From: Siphonodentalium dalli
Lineage: Eukaryota > Mollusca > Scaphopoda > Gadilida > Siphonodentaliidae
DNA length: 64,000 nt
Assembly: GCA_032622095.1 (NCBI GenBank)
Contig: CP136066.1
Span: 202,576,978-202,640,977, forward strand
Reading direction: 5' to 3'
Each line of letters begins with the position of its first letter. The stretch's first letter is position 1. The position numbers and the translations under genes are program-made. Below, one piece after another: positions 1-14,621 of this stretch. The notes beneath the pieces are model-generated. The model did not search any database. It was given only the letters and a program-made list of their open reading frames with translations, and had not been told where the DNA came from.

Positions 1-3000
1 ACACACAAACCCACTACATTCATTAACGACCACAGCGCCGTATCCCTCAATAACACACAAACCCACTACATTCATTAACGACCACGGCGCCGTATCCCTC
101 AATAACACACAAACCCACTACATTCATTAACGACCACAGCGCCGTATCCCTCAACAACACACAAACACACTACATTCATTAACAACCACAGCGCCGTATC
201 CCTCAATAACACACAAACCCACTACATTCATTAACGAACACAGCTACGTATCCCATCAATAACACACAAACCCACTACATTCATTAACGACCACAGCGAC
301 GTATCCCTCAATAACACACAAACCCACTACATTCATTAAATACCACAGCGCCGTATCCCTCAATAACACACAAACCCACTACATTCATAAACGACCACAG
401 CGCCGTGTCCCTCAATAACACACAAACCCACTACATTCATTAACGACCACAGCGCCGTATCCCCCAATAACACACAAACCCACTACATTCATTAACGACC
501 ACAGCGCCGTATCCCTCAATAACACACAAACCCACTACATTCATTAACGACCACAGCGCCGTATCCCTCAATAACACACAACCCCACTACATGCATTAAC
601 GACCGCAGCGCCGTATCCCTCAATAACACACAAACCCACTACATTCATTAACGACCACAGCGCCGTATCCCTCAATAACACACAAACCCACTACATTCAT
701 TAACGACCACATCGCCGTATCCCTCAATAACACACAAACCCACTACATTCACTAACGACCACAGCGCCGTATCCCTCAATAACACACAAACCCACTACAT
801 TCATTAACGACCACAGCGCCGTATCCCTAAATAACACACAAACCCACTACATTCATTAACGACCACAGCGCCGTATCCCTCAATAACACACAAACCCACT
901 ACATTCATTAACGACCACAGCGCCGTATCCCTCAATAACACACAAACCCACTACATTCATTAACGACCACAGCGCCGTATCCCTCAATAACACACAAACC
1001 CACTACATTCATTAACGACCACATCGCCGTATCCCTCAATAACACACAAACCCACTACATTCATTAACGACCACATCGCCGTATCCCTCAATAACACACA
1101 AACCCACTACATTCATTAACGACCACATCGCCGTATCCCTCAATAACACACACACCCACTACATTCATTAACGACCACATCGCCGTATCCCTCAATAACA
1201 CACAAACCCACTACATTCATTAACGACCACATCGCCGTATCCCTCAATAACACACAAACCCACTACATTCATTAACGACCACATCGCCGTATCCCTCAAT
1301 AACTCACAAACCCACTACATTCATTAACGACCACATCGCCGTATCCCTCAATAACACACAAACCCACTACATTCATTAACGACCACATCGCCGTATCCCT
1401 CAATAACACACAAACCCACTACATTCATTAACGACCACATCGCCGTATCCCTCAATAACACACAAACCCACTACATTCATTAACGACCACAGCGCCGTAT
1501 CCCCCGATAACACACAAACCCTCTACATTCATTAACGACCACAGCGCCGTATCGCTCAATAACACACAAACCCACTACATTCATTAACGACCACAGCGCC
1601 GTATCCCTCAATAACACACAAACCCACTACATTCATTAACGACCACGGCGCCGTATCCCTCAATAACACACAAACCCACTACATTCATTAACGACCACAG
1701 CGCCGTATCCCTCAACAACACACAAACCCACTACATTCATTAACAACCACAGCGCCGTATCCCTCAATAACACACAAACCCACTACATTCATTAACGACC
1801 ACAGCGCCGTATCCCTCAATAACACACAAACCCCCTACATTCATTAACGACACAGCTCCATATCCCTCAATAACACACAAACCCACTACATTCATTAACG
1901 ACCACAGCGCCGTATTCCTCAATAACACACAAACCCTCTACATACATTAACGACCACAGCGCCGTATCCCTCAATAACACACAAACCCACTACATTCATT
2001 AACGACCACAGCGCCGTATCCCTCAACAACACACAAACCCACTACATTCATTAACAACCACAGCGCCGTATCCCTCAATAACACACAAACCCACTACATT
2101 CATTAACGACCACAGCGCCGTATCCCTCAATAACACACAAACCCCCTACATTCATTAACGACCACAGCTCCATATCCCTCAATAACACACAAACCCACTA
2201 CATTCATTAACGACCACAGCGCCGTATTCCTCAATAACACACAAACCCTCTACATACATTAACGACCACAGCGCCGTATCCCTCAATAACACACAAACCC
2301 ACTACATTCATTAACGACCACAGCGCCGTATCCCTCAATAACACACAACCCCACTACATGCATTAACGACCGCAGCGCCGTATCCCTCAATAACACACAA
2401 ACCCACTACATTCATTAACGACCACAGCGCCGTATCCCTCAATAACACACAAACCCACTACATTCATTAACGACCACATCGCCGTATCCCTCAATAACAC
2501 ACAAACCCACTACATTCACTAACGACCACAGCGCCGTATCCCTCAATAACACACAAACCCACTACATTCATTAACGACCACAGCGCCGTATCCCTAAATA
2601 ACACACAAACCCACTACATTCATTAACGACCACAGCGCCGTATCCCTCAATAACACACAAACCCACTACATTCATTAACGACCACAGCGCCGTATCCCTC
2701 AATAACACACAAACCCACTACATTCATTAACGACCACAGCGCCGTATCCCTCAATAACACACAAACCCACTACATTCATTAACGACCACATCGCCGTATC
2801 CCTCAATAACACACAAACCCACTACATTCATTAACGACCACATCGCCGTATCCCTCAATAACACACAAACCCACTACATTCATTAACGACCACATCGCCG
2901 TATCCCTCAATAACACACACACCCACTACATTCATTAACGACCACATCGCCGTATCCGTCAATAACACACAAACCCACTACATTCATTAACGACCACATC

Positions 3001-6000
3001 GCCGTATCCCTCAATAACACACAAACCCACTACATTCATTAACGACCACATCGCCGTATCCCTCAATAACTCACAAACCCACTACATTCATTAACGACCA
3101 CATCGCCGTATCCCTCAATAACACACAAACCCACTACATTCATTAACGACCACATCGCCGTATCCCTCAATAACACACAAACCCACTACATTCATTAACG
3201 ACCACATCGCCGTATCCCTCAATAACACACAAACCCACTACATTCATTAACGACCACAGCGCCGTATCCCCCGATAACACACAAACCCTCTACATTCATT
3301 AACGACCACAGCGCCGTATCGCTCAATAACACACAAACCCACTACATTCATTAACGACCACAGCGCCGTATCCCTCAATAACACACAAACCCACTACATT
3401 CATTAACGACCACGGCGCCGTATCCCTCAATAACACACAAACCCACTACATTCATTAACGACCACAGCGCCGTATCCCTCAACAACACACAAACCAACTA
3501 CATTCATTAACAACCACAGCGCCGTATCCCTCAATAACACACAAACCCACTACATTCATTAACGACCACAGCGCCGTATCCCTCAATAACACACAAACCG
3601 CCTACATTCATTAACGACCACAGCTCCATATCCCTCAATAACACACAAACCCACTACATTCATTAACGACCACAGCGCCGTATTCCTCAATAACACACAA
3701 ACCCTCTACATACATTAACGACCACAGCGCCGTATCCCTCAATAACACACAAACCCACTACATTCATTAACGACCACAGCGCCGTATCCCTCAACAACAC
3801 ACAAACCCACTACATTCATTAACAACCACAGCGCCGTATCCCTCAATAACACACAAACCCACTACATTCATTAACGACCACAGCGCCGTATCCCTCAATA
3901 ACACACAAACCCCCTACATTCATTAACGACCACAGCTCCATATCCCTCAATAACACACAAACCCACTACATTCATTAACGACCACAGCGCCGTATTCCTC
4001 AATAACACACAAACCCTCTACATACATTAACGACCACAGCGCCGTATCCCTCAATAACACACAAACCCACTACATTCATTAACGACCACAGCGCCGTATC
4101 CCTCAATAACACACAAACCCACTACATTCATTAACGACCACAGCGCCGTATCCCTCAACAACACACAAACACACTACATTCATTAACAACCACAGCGCCG
4201 TATCCCTCAATAACACACAAACCCACTACATTCATTAACGAACACAGCTACGTATCCCATCAATAACACACAAACCCACTACATTCATTAACGACCACAG
4301 CGACGTATCCCTCAATAACACACAAACCCACTACATTAATTAAATACCACAGCGCCGTATCCCTCAATAACACACAAACCCACTACATTCATAAACGACC
4401 ACAGCGCCGTGTCCCTCAATAACACACAAACCCACTACATTCATTAACGACCACAGCGCCGTATCCCTCAATAACACACAACCCCACTACATGCATTAAC
4501 GACCGCAGCGCCGTATCCCCCAATAACACACAAACCCACTACATTCATTAACGACCACAGCGCCGTATCCCTCAATAACACACAAACCCACTACATTCAT
4601 TAACGACCACATCGCCGTATCCCTCAATAACACACAAACCCACTACATTCACTAACGACCACAGCGCCGTATCCCTCAATAACACACAAACCCACTACAT
4701 TCATTAACGACCACAGCGCCGTATCCCTCAATAACACACAAACCCACTACATTCATTAACGACCACAGCGCCGTATCCCTCAATAACACACAACCCCACT
4801 ACATTCATTAACGACCACAGCGCCTTATCCCTCAATAACACACAAACCCAATACATTCATTGACGACCACAGCGCCGTATCCCTCAATAACACACAAACC
4901 CACTACATTCATTATCGACCACAGCGCCGTATCCCACAATAACACACAAACCTACTACATTCATTGACGACCACTGCGCAGTATCCCTCAAAAGCACACA
5001 AACCCAGTACATTCACTAACAACTACATCGCCGTATCCCTCAATAACACACAAACCCACTACATTCATTAACGACCACAGCACCGTATCACTCAATAACA
5101 CACAAACCCACTATATTCATTAACGACCACAGCGCATTATCCCTCAATAACACACAAACCCACTACATTCATTAACGACCACAGCGCCGTATCCCTCAAT
5201 AACACACAAACCCACTACATTCATTAACGACCACAGCGCCGTATCCCCCAATAACACACAACCCCACTACATTCACTAACGACCACAGCGCCGTATCCCT
5301 CAATAACACACAAACCCAATACATTCATTGACGACCACAGCGCCGTATCCCTCAATAACACACAAACCCACTACATTCATTAACGACCACATCGCCGTAT
5401 CCCTCAATAACACACAAACCCACTACATTCATTAACGACCACAGCGCCGTATCCCTCAATAACACACAAACCCACTACATTCATTAACGACCACAGCGCC
5501 GTATCCCTCAATAACACACAAACCCTCTACATGCAATAACGATCACAGCGCCTTATCCCTCAATAACACACAAACCCACTACATTCATTAACGAACACAG
5601 CGCCGTATCCCTCAATAACACACAAACCCACTACATTCATTAACGACCACAGCACCGTATCCCTCAATAACACACAAACCCACTACATTCATTAACGACG
5701 ACATCGCCTTATCCCTCAATAACACACAAACCCACTACATTCATTAACGACCACAGCGCCGTATCCTCAATAACACACAAACCCACTACATTCATTAACG
5801 ACCACAGCGCCGTATCCCCCAATAACACAAAAACCCACTACATTCATTAACGACCACAGCGCCGTATCCCTCAATAACACAAAAACCCAGTACAGTCATT
5901 AACGACCACAGCGCCGTATCCCCCAATAACACACAAACCCACTACATTCATTAACGACCACAGCGCCGTATCCCCCAATAACACACAAACACACTACATT

Positions 6001-9000
6001 CATTAACGACCACAGCGCAGTATCCCCCAATAACACACAAACCCAGTACAGTCATTAACGACCACAGTGCCGTATCCCTCAATAACACACAAACCCACTA
6101 CATTCATTAACGACCACAGCGCCTTATCCCTCAATAACACACAAACCCACTACATTCATTAACGACCACAGCGCCTTATCCCTCAATAACACACAAACCC
6201 AATACATTCATTAACGACCGCATCGCCTTATCCCTCAATAACACACAAACCCAATACATTCATTAACGTCCGCAGCGCCGTATCCCACAATAACACACAA
6301 ACCCAGTACATACATTAACGACCACAGCGCCTTATCCCTCAATAACACACAAACCCAATACATTCATTACCGACCGCAGCGCCTTATCCCTCAATAACAC
6401 ACAACCCCACTACATACATTAACTACCACAGCGCCGTATCCCTCAATAACACACAAACCCACTACATTCATTAACGACCACAGCGCCGTATCCCTCAATA
6501 ACACATAACCCACAACATTCATTAACGACCACAGCGCCGTATCCCTCATTAACACAAACACCCACTACATTCATTAACTACGACAGCGCCGTATCCCTCA
6601 ATAACACACAAACCCAGTACATTCATTAACGACCACAGCGCCGTATCCCTCAATAACACACAAACCCACTACATTCATTAACGACCACAGCGCCGTATCC
6701 CTCAATAACACACAAACCCACTACATTCATTAACGACCACAGCGCCTTATCCCTCAATAACACACAAACCCACTACATGCATTAACGAACACAGCGCCGT
6801 ATCCCTAAATAACACACAAACCCACTACATTCATTAACGACCACAGCGCCGTATCCCTCAATAACACACAAACCTACTACATTCATTAACGACCACAGTG
6901 CCGTATCCCTCAATAACACACAAACCCAGTGCATTCATTAACGACCACAGGGCCGTATCCCTCAATAACACACAACCCACTACATTCATTAACGACCACA
7001 GCGCCGTATCCCTCAATAACACACAAACCCACTACATTCATTAACGACCACAGCGCCGTATCCCCCAATAACACACAAACCCTCTACATTCATTAACGAC
7101 CACAGCGCCGTATCGCTCAATAACACACAAACCCACTACATTCATTAACGACCACAGCGCCGTATCCCTCAATAACACACAAACCCACTACATTCATTAA
7201 CGACCACGGCGCCGTATCCCTCAATAACACACAAACCCACTACATTCATTAACGACCACAGCGCCGTATCCCTCAACAACACACAAACACACTACATTCA
7301 TTAACAACCACAGCGCCGTATCCCTCAATAACACACAAACCCACTACATTCATTAACGAACACAGCTACGTATCCCATCAATAACACACAAACCCACTAC
7401 ATTCATTAACGACCACAGCGACGTATCCCTCAATAACACACAAACCCACTACATTCATTAAATACCACAGCGCCGTATCCCTCCATAACACACAAACCCA
7501 CTACATTCATTAACGACCACAGCGCCGTATCCCTCAATAACACACAAACCCACTACATTCATTAACGACCACGGCGCCGTATCCCTCAATAACACACAAA
7601 CCCACTACATTCATTAACGACCACAGCGCCGTATCCCTCAACAACACACAAACACACTACATTCATTAACAACCACAGCGCCGTATCCCTCAATAACACA
7701 CAAACCCACTACATTCATTAACGAACACAGCTACGTATCCCATCAATAACACACAAACCCACTACATTCATTAACGACCACAGCGACGTATCCCTCAATA
7801 ACACACAAACCCACTACATTCATTAAATACCACAGCGCCGTATCCCTCAATAACACACAAACCCACTACATTCATAAACGACCACAGCGCCGTGTCCCTC
7901 AATAACACACAAACCCACTACATTCATTAACGACCGCAGCGCCGTATCCCCCAATAACACACAAACCCACTACATTCATTAACGACCACAGCGCCGTATC
8001 CCTCAATAACACACAAACCCACTACATTCATTAACGACCACAGCGCCGTATCCCTCAATAACACACAACCCCACTACATGCATTAACGACCGCAGCGCCG
8101 TATCCCTCAATAACACACAAACCCACTACATTCATTAACGACCACAGCGCCGTATCCCTCAATAACACACAAACCCACTACATTCATTAACGACCACATC
8201 GCCGTATCCCTCAATAACACACAAACCCACTACATTCACTAACGACCACAGCGCCGTATCCCTCAATAACACACAAACCCACTACATTCATTAACGACCA
8301 CAGCGCCGTATCCCTAAATAACACACAAACCCACTACATTCATTAACGACCACAGCGCCGTATCCCTCAATAACACACAAACCCACTACATTCATTAACG
8401 ACCACAGCGCCGTATCCCTCAATAACACACAAACCCACTACATTCATTAACGACCACAGCGCCGTATCCCTCAATAACACACAAACCCACTACATTCATT
8501 AACGACCACATCGCCGTATCCCTCAATAACACACAAACCCACTACATTCATTAACGACCACATCGCCGTATCCCTCAATAACACACAAACCCACTACATT
8601 CATTAACGACCACATCGCCGTATCCCTCAATAACACACAAACCCACTACATTCATTAACGACCACATCGCCGTATCCCTCAATAACACACAAACCCACTA
8701 CATTCATTAACGACCACATCGCCGTATCCCTCAATAACACACAAACCCACTACATTCATTAACGACCACATCGCCGTATCCCTCAATAACTCACAAACCC
8801 ACTACATTCATTAACGACCACATCGCCGTATCCCTCAATAACACACAAACCCACTACATTCATTAACGACCACATCGCCGTATCCCTCAATAACACACAA
8901 ACCCACTACATTCATTAACGACCACATCGCCGTATCCCTCAATAACACACAAACCCACTACATTCATTAACGACCACATCGCCGTATCCCTCAATAACAC

Positions 9001-12000
9001 ACAAACCCACTACATTCATTAACGACCACAGCGCCGTATCCCTCAATAACACACAAACCCACTACATTCATTAACGACCACAGCGCCGTATCCCCCAATA
9101 ACACACAAACCCTCTACATTCATTAACGACCACAGCGCCGTATCGCTCAATAACACACAAACCCACTACATTCATTAACGACCACAGCGCCGTATCCCTC
9201 AATAACACACAAACCCACTACATTCATTAACGACCACGGCGCCGTATCCCTCAATAACACACAAACCCACTACATTCATTAACGACCACAGCGCCGTATC
9301 CCTCAACAACACACAAACACACTACATTCATTAACAACCACAGCGCCGTATCCCTCAATAACACACAAACCCACTACATTCATTAACGAACACAGCTACG
9401 TATCCCATCAATAACACACAAACCCACTACATTCATTAACGACCACAGCGACGTATCCCTCAATAACACACAAACCCACTACATTCATTAAATACCACAG
9501 CGCCGTATCCCTCCATAACACACAAACCCACTACATTCATTAACGACCACAGCGCCGTATCCCTCAATAACACACAAACCCACTACATTCATTAACGACC
9601 ACGGCGCCGTATCCCTCAATAACACACAAACCCACTACATTCATTAACGACCACAGCGCCGTATCCCTCAACAACACACAAACACACTACATTCATTAAC
9701 AACCACAGCGCCGTATCCCTCAATAACACACAAACCCACTACATTCATTAACGAACACAGCTACGTATCCCATCAATAACACACAAACCCACTACATTCA
9801 TTAACGACCACAGCGACGTATCCCTCAATAACACACAAACCCACTACATTCATTAAATACCACAGCGCCGTATCCCTCAATAACACACAAACCCACTACA
9901 TTCATAAACGACCACAGCGCCGTGTCCCTCAATAACACACAAACCCACTACATTCATTAACGACCGCAGCGCCGTATCCCCCAATAACACACAAACCCAC
10001 TACATTCATTAACGACCACAGCGCCGTATCCCTCAATAACACACAAACCCACTACATTCATTAACGACCACAGCGCCGTATCCCTCAATAACACACAACC
10101 CCACTACATGCATTAACGACCGCAGCGCCGTATCCCTCAATAACACACAAACCCACTACATTCATTAACGACCACAGCGCCGTATCCCTCAATAACACAC
10201 AAACCCACTACATTCATTAACGACCACATCGCCGTATCCCTCAATAACACACAAACCCACTACATTCACTAACGACCACAGCGCCGTATCCCTCAATAAC
10301 ACACAAACCCACTACATTCATTAACGACCACAGCGCCGTATCCCTAAATAACACACAAACCCACTACATTCATTAACGACCACAGCGCCGTATCCCTCAA
10401 TAACACACAAACCCACTACATTCATTAACGACCACAGCGCCGTATCCCTCAATAACACACAAACCCACTACATTCATTAACGACCACAGCGCCGTATCCC
10501 TCAATAACACACAAACCCACTACATTCATTAACGACCACATCGCCGTATCCCTCAATAACACACAAACCCACTACATTCATTAACGACCACATCGCCGTA
10601 TCCCTCAATAACACACAAACCCACTACATTCATTAACGACCACATCGCCGTATCCCTCAATAACACACAAACCCACTACATTCATTAACGACCACATCGC
10701 CGTATCCCTCAATAACACACAAACCCACTACATTCATTAACGACCACATCGCCGTATCCCTCAATAACACACAAACCCACTACATTCATTAACGACCACA
10801 TCGCCGTATCCCTCAATAACTCACAAACCCACTACATTCATTAACGACCACATCGCCGTATCCCTCAATAACACACAAACCCACTACATTCATTAACGAC
10901 CACATCGCCGTATCCCTCAATAACACACAAACCCACTACATTCATTAACGACCACATCGCCGTATCCCTCAATAACACACAAACCCACTACATTCATTAA
11001 CGACCACATCGCCGTATCCCTCAATAACACACAAACCCACTACATTCATTAACGACCACAGCGCCGTATCCCTCAATAACACACAAACCCACTACATTCA
11101 TTAACGACCACATCGCCGTATCCCTCAATAACACACAAACCCACTACATTCATTAACGACCACATCGCCGTATCCCTCAATAACACACAAACCCACTACA
11201 TTCATTAACGACCACATCGCCGTATCCCTCAATAACACACAAACCCACTACATTCATTAACGACCACATCGCCGTATCCCTCAATAACACACAAACCCAC
11301 TACATTCATTAACGACCACATCGCCGTATCCCTCAATAACACACAAACCCACTACATTCATTAACGACCACATCGCCGTATCCCTCAATAACACACAAAC
11401 CCACTACATTCATTAACGACCACATCGCCGTATCCCTCAATAACACACAAACCCACTACATTCATTAACGACCACATCGCCGTATCCCTCAATAACACAC
11501 AAACCCACTACATTCATTAACGACCACATCGCCGTATCCCTCAATAACACACAAACCCACTACATTCATTAACGACCACATCGCCGTATCCCTCAATAAC
11601 ACACAAACCCACTACATTCATTAACGACCACAGCGCCGTATCCCTCAATAACACACAAACCCACTACATTCAGTAACGACCACATCGCCGTATCCCTCAA
11701 TAACACACAAACCCACTACATTCACTAACGACCACAGCGCCGTATCCCTCAATAACACACAAACCCACTACATTCATTAACGACCACAGCGCCGTATCCC
11801 TCAATAACACACAAACCCACTACATTCATTAACGACCACAGCGCCGTATCCCTCAATAACACACAAACCCACTACATTCATTAACGACCACAGCGCCGTA
11901 TCCCTCAATAACACACAAACCCACTACATTCATTAACGACCACAGCGCCGTATCCCTCAATAACACACAACCCCACTACATGCATTAACGACCGCAGCGC

Positions 12001-14168
12001 CGTATCCCTCAATAACACACAAACCCACTACATTCATTAACGACCACAGCGCCGTATCCCTCAATAACACACAAACCCACTACATTCATTAACGACCACA
12101 TCGCCGTATCCCTCAATAACACACAAACCCACTACATTCACTAACGACCACAGCGCCGTATCCCTCAATAACACACAAACCCACTACATTCATTAACGAC
12201 CACAGCGCCGTATCCCTCAATAACACACAAACCCACTACATTCATTAACGACCACAGCGCCGTATCCCTCAATAACACACAACCCCACTACATTCATTAA
12301 CGACCACAGCGCCTTATCCCTCAATAACACACAAACCCAATACATTCATTGACGACCACAGCGCCGTATCCCTCAATAACACACAAACCCACTACATTCA
12401 TTATCGACCACAGCGCCGTATCCCACAATAACACACAAACCTACTACATTCATTAACGACCACTGCGCAGTATCCCTCAAAAGCACACAAACCCAGTACA
12501 TTCACTAACAACTATATCGCCGTATCCCTCAATAACACACAAACCCACTACATTCATTAACGACCACAGCACCGTATCACTCAATAACACACAAACCCAC
12601 TATATTCATTAACGACCACAGCGCATTATCCCTCAATAACACACAAACCCACTACATTCATTAACGACCACAGCGCCGTATCCCTCAATAACACACAAAC
12701 CCACTACATTCATTAACAACCACAGCGCCGTATCCCCCAATAACACACAACCCCACTACATTCACTAACGACCACAGCGCCGTATCCCTCAATAACACAC
12801 AAACCCAATACATTCATTGACGACCACAGCGCCGTATCCCTCAATAACACACAAACCCACTACATTCATTAACGACCACATCTCCGTATCCCTCAATAAC
12901 ACACAAACCCACTACATTCATTAACGACCACAGCGCCGTATCCCTCAATAACACACAAACCCACTACATTCTTTAACGACCACAGCGCCGTATCCCCCAA
13001 TAACACAAAAACCCACTACATTCATTAACGACCACAGCGCCGTATCCCTCAATAACACAAAACCCCACTACATTCATTAACGACCACAGCGCCGTATCTC
13101 CCAATAACACACAAACCCACTACATTCATTAACGACCACAGCGCAGTATCCCTCAATAACACACAAACCCAGTACAGTCATTAACGACCACAGCGCCGTA
13201 TCCCTCAATAACACACAAACCCACTACATTCATTAACGACCACAGCACCTTATCCCTCAATAACACACAAACCCACTACATTCATTAACGACCACAGCGC
13301 CTTATCCCTCAATAACACACAAACCCAATACATTCATTAACGACCGCAGCGCCTTATCCCTCAATAACACACAAACCCAATACATTCATTAACGTCCGCA
13401 GCGCCGTATCCCACAATAACACACAAACCTACTACATTCATTAACGACCACAGCGCCGTATCCCTCAAAAACACACAAACCCAGTACATACATTAACGAC
13501 CACAGCGCCTTATCCCTCAATAACACACAAACCCACTACATCCATTAACGACCGCAGCGCCTTATCCCTCAATAACACACAACCCAACTACATACATTAA
13601 CTACCACAGCGCCGTATCCCTCAATAACACACAAACCCACTACATTCATTAACGACCACAGCGCCGTATCCCTCAATGACACATAACCCACTACAGTCAT
13701 TAACGACCACAGCGCCGTATCCCTCAATAACACACAAACCCACTACATTCATTAACGACCACAGCGCCTTATCCCTCAATAACACACAAACCCACTACAT
13801 GCATTAACGACCACAGCGCCGTATCCCTCAATAACACACAAACCCACTACATCCATTAACGACCACAGCGCCGTATCCCTCAATAACACACAAACCCACT
13901 ACATTCATTAACGACCACAGCGCCGTATCCCTCAATAACACACAAACCCACTACATTCATTAACGACCACAGCGCCGTATCCCTCAATAACACACAAACC
14001 CACTACATTCATTAACGACCACAGCGCCGTATCCCTCAATAACACACAAACCCAGTACATTCATTAACGACCACAGCGCCGTATCCCTCAATAACACACA
14101 ACCCACTACATTCATTAACGACCACAGCGCCGTATCCCTCAATAACACACAAACCCACTACATTCATT
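1..14168. repeat. 52-bp satellite array, about 272 copies
   Basis: Head-to-tail array of a 52-bp unit (it begins acacacaaacccactacatt). It starts before base 1 and stops at about 14168. Most units differ by only 0-3 bases. Marker variants (for example 'catcgcc' for 'cagcgcc', 'catgcattaacgaccgcag', 'gctacgtatcccatcaat') recur at fixed spacing, so the array has a higher-order structure. One block repeats with an offset of 1767 bp (markers at 1501 and 3268); another repeats at 2030 bp (about 7061-9090 and 9091-11100). All six frames are closed by stops. It lies inside intron 4 of the sulfatase gene if that gene continues at lower coordinates. Confidence 0.98.
7061..11100. repeat. Two near-identical 2030-bp higher-order repeats of the 52-bp satellite
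   Basis: Every marker variant I compared in the first block reappears 2030 bp later: 'ccctctacatt' at 7080/9110, 'ctccataaca' at 7481/9511, 'acggcgccgt' at 7571/9601, 'taactcacaaa' at 8788/10818. 2030 is 39 units of 52 bp plus two extra bases, explained by the one-base-longer 'cccatcaataac' units, of which each block holds two. The match breaks near 11100, where 'cagcgcc' becomes 'catcgcc'. This implies a recent block duplication. Confidence 0.9.
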
Positions 14169-14336
14169 TCTTATATTGATATAGCTTTTAGATGATTTAT
14201 TCCCATTATTTTATTATCACAAAATATGCAGCAAATCTGAGACTATCCAACCCAGAACCCTAATTCAGCCCAATATCATATAATTTTTCAAGCACTTAGC
14301 AACGATCACGTGACATATATAAATATATATATTTAC

Positions 14337-14621
14337 CCGAAACTGGCCGATATCTCGCCGCATGAATATCGTCGCCGCAGTAGTGAACCATAAACTTGTG
14401 TGGGGTGTTTTTCACCTTCCCCGTGAGGAGGGGCATTAAGTCTTTACCATCGATTATACGATCATTTGGAAGCTTAGCTCCAATCATTTTAGCAATCGTC
14501 GGCAGAACGTCCATAAAGATGGATGGTTCATCAATAACAGTCCTGGGTGCGATTTTAGCTGGCCACTTTATAATCGTCGGGACACGTATAGCTCCCTCGA
14601 CTGCGCCGTGAGTTTTACCTC
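14337..14621 (-). CDS. Steryl-sulfatase-like gene, exon 4 (partial gene, C-terminal end missing)
   Basis: Fourth recognisable coding exon, 285 nt, phase 1 at both ends. It is preceded by the acceptor TATTACAG|GA and followed by the donor TCGG|GTAAAT. It encodes residues 366-459 of the spliced product. It opens with GGKTHGAVEGAIRVP, which matches the family segment holding the catalytic lysine (K367 here, Lys368 in human STS). It continues with MDVLPTIAKMIGA, LPNDRIIDGKDLMPLL and VHYCGDDIHAARYRP, the usual C-terminal subdomain order. The open frame would run to a stop at 14296, but the donor and the family alignment suggest splicing at 14337. Human STS has about 120 more residues after this point. 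They are not found in 1-14336 and probably lie beyond the satellite. An oddity is 'EGAIR' where the family normally has 'EGGIR'. Confidence 0.93.

Noticed and set aside
1-14168. CRISPR array or telomere
   Set aside because: Units abut with no variable spacers, so it is not CRISPR. The 52-bp unit is not a telomere repeat, and the context is eukaryotic.
14296-14336. Sulfatase ending at the in-frame stop at 14296
   Set aside because: The family protein is about 120 residues longer, and a good donor (TCGG|GTAAAT) lies at 14336. The tail after it is AT-repeat translation. Kept as an alternative only.
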